Assembly (NCBI RefSeq): GCF_021290385.1
Contig: NZ_CP089928.1
Coordinates: 1,038,501 to 1,102,500 of the forward strand
DNA: 64,000 bases
Direction: 5' to 3'
Source of the DNA: Microbulbifer sp. YPW16
Lineage (GTDB): Bacteria; Pseudomonadota; Gammaproteobacteria; Pseudomonadales; Cellvibrionaceae
A model generated the notes under the pieces. It did not search any database. It worked only from the letters and a program-made list of their open reading frames with translations, and was not told the DNA's origin. This document shows positions 58,037 to 64,000 of this stretch, piece after piece (position 1 is the first letter of the stretch; each line of letters starts with the position of its first letter). A program made the translations under genes and the position numbers.

Positions 58037-59183
58037 TGCTTGTCTCTCCCCGCGTTTCTCCACCGGATTCCCCCGGCTTCAGGCCACTGCGCCTGGGACA
58101 GCGGCGGAACCTGCCCCCGCCCAGTAGCAGCAGCCCCAGCACCAGGAAAGGCGGATGCACCAGCCACAGGGCTGCAGGATTGCTGATGTCTCCGTCCTCG
58201 ACCGCGCCGCGCACCCAGATCAGGCTGTAGAGGTAGACCATGTACAGCAGCACTGCCGGGATCATCTTCAGGTAGCGGCCCTGGCGCGGATTGGTACGGC
58301 TCAGCGGCACCGCCAGGATCGCCACCACCAGCACCAGCACCGGCAGGCTGAAGCGCCAGTGCAGGTTGGCTCGCTCCTCCGGTTTATCACTGCGCCAGAG
58401 GTCCAGGGTGGAGGCACTTTCGATTCGATCGCTCTCGCGCTCCCGCAGCCGCGGCATCTCCAGCAGGGTTTCGTAGCTGGAGAATTCCATCAGGCGGTAA
58501 TCGCGCTGCCCCGGCACACCCTCATAGCGATATCCGTCGCGCAGCACCAGGTAGCGCAGGCCGGTCTCCGGGTCGATCTGCTGTACTCCCTCGCGGGCAA
58601 GAATCACCACCTGGTAGTCGGATTCCGTCTGTGCCCGGGCGGAGCCCAGTTCCGCCAGGAACACCTCATTCATGGTGGAGCGGTCCTCGCTCAGGGAGTC
58701 GGCGTAATAGACCGCCCTGCCCCCCTCGGTAGCGACAAATTTCCTCGGCACCAGGTGATCGAATTCATTGCGGGACTTGTCGGCGGTAAGCAGGCCGGAG
58801 GAGCGCTCCAGGCCGGTGGGCGTCAGGTACAGGCTCATGGAGGCCACCACCAGCGCCACCAGCAATGCGGGCGCCAGGGTGTAGGTAAGCAGGCGCCGCT
58901 CACTGAAACCACAGGCGTGCAGCACCGTCATCTCACTCTCGATATACAGGCGCCCATAGGCGAGCAGGATGCCGAGGAAGAACCCCATCGGCAGCAGCAC
59001 CTCCAGGAAACCCGGCAGGCGATAACCCATCACCGGGAAAAGAATACTGGCAGACAGGTCTCCGGCAGCCGCCTCAGCAAGGTACTTTACAAAACGACCA
59101 CTCATCACCATCAGCAGCAGTACGGCGCTGACTGCCAGCGTGGCATAAAGCAGCTCGCGGCAGAGATAGCGGAAAATAATCAC
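58026..59183 (-). CDS. lptF: LPS export permease LptF
   Basis: I prefer a GTG start at 59183 (VIIFRYLCRELLYATLAVSAVLLLM, matching the family's MIIxRYL start) over an ATG at 59246; 385 aa. It has six membrane helices and a periplasmic jellyroll domain. Family segments are GRFVKYLAEAAAGDLSAS near the start and LARE-type VLHACGFSERRLLTYTLAPALL. It is the partner of LptG in the LptB2FG exporter. The stop lies inside the lptG start region. It diverges from pepA. Confidence 0.95.
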   Translation of the reverse strand: MIIFRYLCRELLYATLAVSAVLLLMVMSGRFVKYLAEAAAGDLSASILFPVMGYRLPGFLEVLLPMGFFLGILLAYGRLYIESEMTVLHACGFSERRLLTYTLAPALLVALVVASMSLYLTPTGLERSSGLLTADKSRNEFDHLVPRKFVATEGGRAVYYADSLSEDRSTMNEVFLAELGSARAQTESDYQVVILAREGVQQIDPETGLRYLVLRDGYRYEGVPGQRDYRLMEFSSYETLLEMPRLRERESDRIESASTLDLWRSDKPEERANLHWRFSLPVLVLVVAILAVPLSRTNPRQGRYLKMIPAVLLYMVYLYSLIWVRGAVEDGDISNPAALWLVHPPFLVLGLLLLGGGRFRRCPRRSGLKPGESGGETRGETSNDG

Positions 59184-59363
59184 AGGACGAATGGCTTCCT
59201 TGGTAACAGCAGTGCGTACGGCCGGACAAAATTTGCACAAGTGCAAACCCAGTTAAGCATTACAATCGCTACCGGGTTAAACTTGAGCGGCGCATTATCA
59301 CCAAAATCGCAAGCAATGTCTCGGTTCGGGGACATTGATCCAGTTTTCAGTAAAAGGAAAGGA

Positions 59364-60833
59364 ATGATGCAGTTCACCGCCAAGGTCTCTGATATCACCA
59401 AGCAGCGCAGCGCCTGCGCAATTCTCCCCGCAGACAGCAAGAACCGCCTGACCGCCAGCGGCAGCAGCCTCGACGGTGAGACTGGTGGTTATATCAGCCG
59501 CATCCTCAAGCGCGGCGACCTCGGCAGCAAGCCCGGCAGCACCCTGCTGCTCACCCCGAGTGAGGGCAAGGCAGACCGCATCCTGCTGGTGCGCACTGGC
59601 GACGGTGTTCTTGACCAGGCAGAGTTCCGCAAACTCGCCCGCGCCGCCGCCGGCGCCGTGAAGGGCTTCAAGGACGCCACCAGCTACCTGACGGAAACAG
59701 AAGTAACCGACGCCGATATCGGCTGGCAGGCGCAGCAGCTCGCGCTGGCTGCCGGGCTCGCCGCTTACAAATTCACCCGCTGCCTGAGCGAGGCCAAACC
59801 CAATCCACTGGCCAAGTTCCAGGTGCATGTGCCCGACCGCAAGCAGCTCAAGGCCGCACAGCAGGGCGCAGCGCTGGGTGGAGCGCAGGCCTCCGGCAGC
59901 AACGTCGCGCGGGAACTCGGCAACCTGCCGGGCAATATCTGTACCCCCATGTACCTGGCCGGGCAGGCCAAGGAACTGGCGAAAAAACACGCAAAAATCA
60001 CCACCAGTGTGGTGGATGCCAAAAAGATGCAGTCCCTGGGTATGGGCGCATTTATGAGCGTGGCCAAGGGCAGTGACGAACCACCAGCCTTGATCGCCAT
60101 GAACTACAAGGGCGGCAAGGCCAGCGACAAGCCTGTCGTGCTGGTGGGCAAGGGCATTACCTTCGACACCGGCGGTATCAGCCTCAAGCCCGGCATGGCC
60201 ATGGATGAAATGAAATTCGACATGTGCGGAGCGGCCAGTGTCTTCGGCGTGATGAATGCCCTCGCGGAGCTGCAGCCATCGATCAACGTGGTGGGCCTGG
60301 TGGCGGCGGCGGAGAATATGCCCAGCGGCCGCGCCAGCAAGCCCGGCGATGTGGTCACTTCCATGTCCGGAAAGACCATCGAGATCCTCAATACCGACGC
60401 CGAGGGGCGCCTGGTCCTATGTGACGCGCTGACCTATGCGGCCAAGTTCAAGCCGGAAGTGGTCATCGACATCGCCACCCTGACCGGTGCCTGCGTTATC
60501 GCACTGGGCAACCACGCCACCGGCCTGTACGCCAACAAGGAAGAGCTGGCGGATGCCCTGGTCGCGGCCGGGGAGCGCGCCGGCGACCGCGCCTGGCAGA
60601 TGCCCCTGTGGGACGAGTACCAGTCGATGCTGGATTCCAATTTCGCCGACATGCAGAATATCGGCGGCCGCGAGGCGGGCTCGGTAACCGCGGCCTGCTT
60701 CCTGTCCCGTTTCGCCGAGGACTACACCTGGGCGCACCTGGATATCGCCGGCAGCGCCTGGAACTCCGGCGCCAGCAAGGGGGCCACTGGCCGCCCGGTG
60801 CCACTGCTGCTGGAATACCTGCTGGGCAAGTAA
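59364..60833 (+). CDS. pepA: Leucyl aminopeptidase PepA
   Basis: I start this at the ATGATG at 59364 (AAGGAAAGGA upstream), giving 489 aa beginning MMQFTAKVSDITKQR. A 400-codon upstream extension of the frame is antisense to lptF and not real. The M17 active site is complete: VGKGITFDTGGISLKP (Lys and Asp ligands), KFDMCGAAS and the signature NTDAEGRLVL. It is a cytosolic two-metal hexameric peptidase; in E. coli it also binds DNA in Xer recombination and carAB control. Synteny with lptF and holC is conserved. Confidence 0.97.
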   Translation: MMQFTAKVSDITKQRSACAILPADSKNRLTASGSSLDGETGGYISRILKRGDLGSKPGSTLLLTPSEGKADRILLVRTGDGVLDQAEFRKLARAAAGAVKGFKDATSYLTETEVTDADIGWQAQQLALAAGLAAYKFTRCLSEAKPNPLAKFQVHVPDRKQLKAAQQGAALGGAQASGSNVARELGNLPGNICTPMYLAGQAKELAKKHAKITTSVVDAKKMQSLGMGAFMSVAKGSDEPPALIAMNYKGGKASDKPVVLVGKGITFDTGGISLKPGMAMDEMKFDMCGAASVFGVMNALAELQPSINVVGLVAAAENMPSGRASKPGDVVTSMSGKTIEILNTDAEGRLVLCDALTYAAKFKPEVVIDIATLTGACVIALGNHATGLYANKEELADALVAAGERAGDRAWQMPLWDEYQSMLDSNFADMQNIGGREAGSVTAACFLSRFAEDYTWAHLDIAGSAWNSGASKGATGRPVPLLLEYLLGK

Positions 60834-60846
60834 GCCCGGCCCAGAA

Positions 60847-60881
60847 AGGCGGGAGCGTCCCCGGGCGGGACGCCCCCGCCT
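60847..60881 (+). terminator. Long GC hairpin between pepA and holC
   Basis: A 15-bp stem (60847-60861 with 60867-60881) with one mismatch and a five-base loop starts 14 bases past the pepA stop. No T-run follows. It may attenuate or protect mRNA rather than terminate. Confidence 0.5.
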
Positions 60882-60927
60882 GTTGCCATAACCCCAGATC
60901 CTGCACCATCCCGACAACCGGAAAGTA

Positions 60928-61356
60928 ATGACCCGCATCGATTTTTACGTCCTCTCTACCGACCGGCCCGGGCAGGGCGACCTGTTCGCCTGCCGCCTGG
61001 CGGAAAAAGCGTTCCGCGCAGGCATGCGGGTACTGCTTGCCGTGGATGACCGCACCCGGGCCGAACAGCTGGATGAACTGTTGTGGACCTTCCGCGAGGA
61101 CAGTTTCCTGCCCCACGCACCACAGTCCGGTGAGCAGCAGGCCGCAGTGGAAATCAATTGCGGTGAGGACCCGGGCCTCCACCACGGCCTCCTGATTAAT
61201 CTTTGTACAGAAGTGCCGGCCTGGTTCAGCCGCTTCGAACGCCTGGCAGAAATCGTTGTGCAGCAACCGGATTCACTGGCGCGCTCACGATCCCGATTCA
61301 GTCACTTTCGCGACCGTGGATATCCGTTACAATCCCACCGAATCGGCAGCAACTAA
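60928..61356 (+). CDS. holC: DNA polymerase III subunit chi
   Basis: This 142-aa protein starts MTRIDFYVLSTDRPGQGDLFACRLAEKAFRAGMRVLLAVDD and contains TFREDSFLPHAP, both typical of HolC. It links the clamp loader (with psi) to SSB at the fork. The order pepA-holC-valS is common in gammaproteobacteria. Confidence 0.95.
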   Translation: MTRIDFYVLSTDRPGQGDLFACRLAEKAFRAGMRVLLAVDDRTRAEQLDELLWTFREDSFLPHAPQSGEQQAAVEINCGEDPGLHHGLLINLCTEVPAWFSRFERLAEIVVQQPDSLARSRSRFSHFRDRGYPLQSHRIGSN

Positions 61357-61377
61357 CCAAAGCAACAGCGCCACACC

Positions 61378-62307
61378 ATGTCCGGTCGAAAGAACAAAAA
61401 CAGGCAGCGCGGGCAGCGACACCAGCATCAGCGCAACCAGGGGGAAGGCGGCAAGTCCACGGAACTGCTGGACGAGCTCAACTCCATCCGCGACCTGCTG
61501 GGTAGTGAAGAGCTCGGCGATATCCCGCTACTGGACCAGGTTGCAGACCCTGCACCTGTAGCTCCGGCACCGGTAACCCCACCAGCTGGGCCGGCGGCCA
61601 GTTCCCACGCCCGGATACAGCCTCTGGAAGATACGGACCTCCCCACCCTATTCTCTCCGGAGGACGAAGAACCGGTTGAAGATGATGCGCAGCCTGAAGG
61701 GCAGGAACCGGCCGGTAGTGCTGTGCCGCCCTCTCCGGTGCCGGGCATTTCAACCGAACTCAGCGAGACCGAGCGGGCCCTCCTGCGCCCCCTCGAGTCA
61801 TTACCGTCCGGACTTGACACAACCCCGCCCCGGGCAAAGCCTGCCGGCAGCGAACAGCAGCAGGAGCTGTTCGGCGAGGATACCGCGACCCCGGCCAGGG
61901 AAAATCCTTTCCTGCCCGCGCATATCCGTGCCCGCCTGACCGGAGGCCGGGTGCCGCGATCGGAAGACACCGCCCCCGAGCCAGCCACCGACCAGCCTGT
62001 GGACGCAGCCAGCATCCCGGAGGACGAGCCGGCCGCGACTTCCGCATCTCTCGCCGACAGCACTGCCGCGCGACCCGTGGCAGATGAAGCCCCGGCAGAC
62101 CCCGCCGAACCTGGCCAGCACGGGCCGGGTCCCGATGGCACTGCCGAACACCCAACGGGGCGTGAAACTGGCGCCGAGCGCCTGGCGCGGGAGGAGCAAC
62201 GCCAGCAGCTGGTCGAAAAACTCGTGGCCCGGCAATTACCCGAGCTGGAGCGCCAACTGCGCGCGCGCATCGAGATAATGGTGGACGAATTGATGCGCCG
62301 GCGCTGA
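61378..62307 (+). CDS. Acidic low-complexity protein between holC and valS
   Basis: This 309-aa protein has three parts. A basic Gln/Arg/His-rich N-terminus (RKNKNRQRGQRHQHQRNQ) is followed by a short conserved-looking helix STELLDELNSIRDLLGSEEL. A long Pro/Glu/Ala-rich disordered middle holds short ordered islands (LPTLFSPEDEE, ARENPFLPAHIRARLTG). The C-terminal helix is LEKLVARQLPELERQLRAR-like, ending MVDELMRRR. There is no signal or membrane segment. Proteins of this design occupy the same slot in Pseudomonas relatives. A replication-linked role is suggested only by position, 21 bases after holC. Confidence 0.75.
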   Translation: MSGRKNKNRQRGQRHQHQRNQGEGGKSTELLDELNSIRDLLGSEELGDIPLLDQVADPAPVAPAPVTPPAGPAASSHARIQPLEDTDLPTLFSPEDEEPVEDDAQPEGQEPAGSAVPPSPVPGISTELSETERALLRPLESLPSGLDTTPPRAKPAGSEQQQELFGEDTATPARENPFLPAHIRARLTGGRVPRSEDTAPEPATDQPVDAASIPEDEPAATSASLADSTAARPVADEAPADPAEPGQHGPGPDGTAEHPTGRETGAERLAREEQRQQLVEKLVARQLPELERQLRARIEIMVDELMRRR

Positions 62308-62390
62308 AGCCGCCTCACGAGTACCTGCTTTTGCCGCTGCTGTTCCAAGCAGCACTCCACCGGTTTTATACCATCGGCGGGCCTGCAACT

Positions 62391-62418
62391 TTGCCGGCCC
62401 GGGCCCCAGCGGTATAAT
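62391..62418 (+). promoter_or_regulatory. Candidate valS promoter
   Basis: TTGCCG (62391-62396), a 16-base spacer and a perfect TATAAT (62413-62418) lie about 115 bases upstream of valS. There is no T-box or other leader structure that I recognise. Confidence 0.6.
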
Positions 62419-62530
62419 TCCCGCCTTTTTGGCGCCGCCCCCCTGTCTGCCACAATAACGGCCAGGGGCGGGACTATCCCGGCCCGGTACCGGCGCCCGC
62501 CGTCAGTCAACAGAAGGTTCCCCCTCGCGC

Positions 62531-64000
62531 ATGGACAAGACATACCAGCCCAACGCCATCGAACAGCAGTGGTACCAGACCTGGGAGGAGAACGGCTACT
62601 TCAAGCCTTCCGGCGACACCAGCGCCGATCCCTACTGCATCATGATCCCGCCGCCCAACGTCACCGGCAGCCTGCATATGGGCCACGGCTTCCAGGAATC
62701 CATCATGGACGCGCTGATCCGCTATCACCGCATGCAGGGTGACAACACCCTGTGGCAGGTGGGCACCGACCATGCCGGTATTGCCACCCAGATGGTGGTC
62801 GAGCGCCTGCTGGCCGCCGAGGGTAAGAGCCGCCACGAGCTGGGGCGGGAGAAGTTCATCGAGAAAGTCTGGGAGTGGAAGGAGCAGTCCGGTGGCAATA
62901 TCACCCGCCAGCTGCGCCGCCTGGGCGCCAGCCCGGACTGGTCGCGCGAGCGCTTTACCATGGATGACGGTTTCTACAAGGCGGTACAGGAGGTATTTAT
63001 CCGCCTGTATGAGGACGACCTGATTTACCGCGGCAAACGCCTGGTGAACTGGGACCCGAAACTGCACACCGCCATCTCCGACCTGGAGGTCCTCAACGAG
63101 GAAGAACAGGGCCACCTGTGGCACTTCCGTTACCCGCTGGCAGACGGTTCCGGCCACCTGGTGGTGGCCACCACCCGCCCCGAGACCATGCTGGGCGATA
63201 CCGCCGTGGCGGTGCACCCGGAAGACGAGCGCTACAGGGACCTGATCGGCAAGAGTATCCGACTACCGCTGGCGGAACGCGAAATCCCGATCATCGCCGA
63301 TGACTATGTCGACCGGGAATTCGGCACCGGCTGTGTGAAGATCACCCCGGCCCACGACTTCAATGACTACGAGATGGGCCAGCGACACAATCTCGAGATG
63401 ATCAACATCCTCGATGCCGACGCCAACCTCAACGACAGCGTGCCGGAAAAGTACCGCGGCATGGAGCGTTTCGCCGCGCGCCAGCAGGTGGTGGACGACC
63501 TGGACGCGCTGGGCCTGCTGGAAAAAGTCGAACCCCATACCCTGAAAGTACCTCGCGGCGACCGCTCCGGCGTGGTGATCGAGCCCTGGCTGACCGACCA
63601 GTGGTATGTGCGCACCCAGCCGCTGGCCGATGAAGCCATCAAGGCGGTAGAGGACGGCAGCGTCAATTTTGTGCCGAAAAACTACGAGAACATGTACTTC
63701 TCCTGGATGCGCGATATCCAGGACTGGTGCATCTCCCGGCAGCTGTGGTGGGGGCACCGTATCCCGGCCTGGTATGACAACGACGGCAAGGTTTACGTTG
63801 GCCGCGATGAAGCCGAAGTACGCCAGAAACACGGACTGGGCAGTGACGTAACCCTGCGCCAGGACGACGATGTGCTCGACACCTGGTTCTCTTCCGGCCT
63901 GTGGACCTTTGGCACCCTGGGCTGGCCGGAAGATACCGAGGAGCTGAAGACATTCCACCCCACCTCGGTGCTGGTAACCGGCTTCGACATCATCTTCTTC
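62531..64000 (+). CDS. valS: Valyl-tRNA synthetase (partial, 3' end outside window)
   Basis: The first 490 codons of this class Ia synthetase start [24 protein letters not shown]. The HIGH motif is in [16 protein letters not shown] near residue 46. The CP1 editing domain (about 190-330) includes [33 protein letters not shown] and the catalytic aspartate region. [16 protein letters not shown] and [13 protein letters not shown] follow. The KMSKS loop, anticodon-binding domain and C-terminal coiled coil lie beyond the window. It charges tRNA-Val and deacylates mischarged Thr-tRNA. Confidence 0.98.
   Translation, partial: MDKTYQPNAIEQQWYQTWEENGYFKPSGDTSADPYCIMIPPPNVTGSLHMGHGFQESIMDALIRYHRMQGDNTLWQVGTDHAGIATQMVVERLLAAEGKSRHELGREKFIEKVWEWKEQSGGNITRQLRRLGASPDWSRERFTMDDGFYKAVQEVFIRLYEDDLIYRGKRLVNWDPKLHTAISDLEVLNEEEQGHLWHFRYPLADGSGHLVVATTRPETMLGDTAVAVHPEDERYRDLIGKSIRLPLAEREIPIIADDYVDREFGTGCVKITPAHDFNDYEMGQRHNLEMINILDADANLNDSVPEKYRGMERFAARQQVVDDLDALGLLEKVEPHTLKVPRGDRSGVVIEPWLTDQWYVRTQPLADEAIKAVEDGSVNFVPKNYENMYFSWMRDIQDWCISRQLWWGHRIPAWYDNDGKVYVGRDEAEVRQKHGLGSDVTLRQDDDVLDTWFSSGLWTFGTLGWPEDTEELKTFHPTSVLVTGFDIIFF

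Noticed and set aside
58155..59363. Upstream 400-codon extension of the pepA reading frame
   Set aside because: It is antisense to lptF; PepA homology begins at 59364 with a good ribosome site.

Overview
The window is about 64 kb of a GC-rich gammaproteobacterial chromosome. Gene content and order (ampE-ampD next to a DUF1631 gene and nadC as in Pseudomonas, a full ccoNOQP-ccoGHIS cluster, lptF/lptG-pepA-holC-valS, tgt-secD-secF), plus a GH20 hexosaminidase and a secreted PHB-depolymerase-type esterase, suggest a marine polymer degrader of the Cellvibrionales/Microbulbifer kind. The taxon is inferred; no rRNA gene is present.

Positions 1-2730 are accessory DNA that is visibly more A+T-rich than the rest. 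They form a small integron cassette array, all cassettes on the minus strand, with two intact attC sites (1649-1764, 2252-2371), an attI/attC-like boundary (2717-2723) and four cassette ORFs, the last cut by the window edge. An IS110-family element (DEDD transposase at 370-1332) lies within or beside a third attC. No integrase gene lies where it would be expected, between the array and groEL, so the cluster looks like attC sites without an integrase, at least on that side.

From 3255 onward the DNA is core chromosome. 3255-9754: groES-groEL with a sigma-32-like promoter, fxsA, cfa, an SDR dehydrogenase, a DUF481 outer-membrane protein and an alkyltransferase-like protein. 9783-22633: an AmpG-type muropeptide permease, a PEBP-family protein, a serine/threonine dehydratase-like enzyme, a class-3 aldehyde dehydrogenase, ampE, ampD, two tandem DUF1631 paralogues and nadC. 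22686-33685: two small proteins, then the complete cbb3 oxidase structural (ccoNOQP) and assembly (ccoG, ccoH, ccoI, ccoS, TauE/SafE) genes, all on the minus strand. The Anr/FNR promoter of ccoN overlaps the argG stop codon. 34007-38947: pyrC, rnt, a small lipoprotein, a modular esterase and a conserved 67-aa protein. 39047-44739: secF, secD, tgt, queA and tRNA-Leu(CAA). yajC is missing from its usual place between tgt and secD.

45341-56868 is mixed metabolic DNA: a PYROXD2-like oxidoreductase, Bcr/CflA efflux pump, K+ channel-like protein, tadA, rlmA, GMC oxidoreductase, methyltransferase, GH20 lipoprotein with a LacI-type operator upstream, a secreted unknown and an RDD protein. 56972-64000 holds lptG and lptF (minus), then pepA, holC, an acidic low-complexity protein and the first 490 codons of valS (plus).

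Dispersed structure includes five copies of a 21-bp palindrome with compensatory arm changes (three at 7374-7490, one in the secD/tgt gap, one upstream of tgt) and a degenerate tandem repeat downstream of tRNA-Leu (44807-45178). I saw no CRISPR array, prophage, rRNA or clear defence system.
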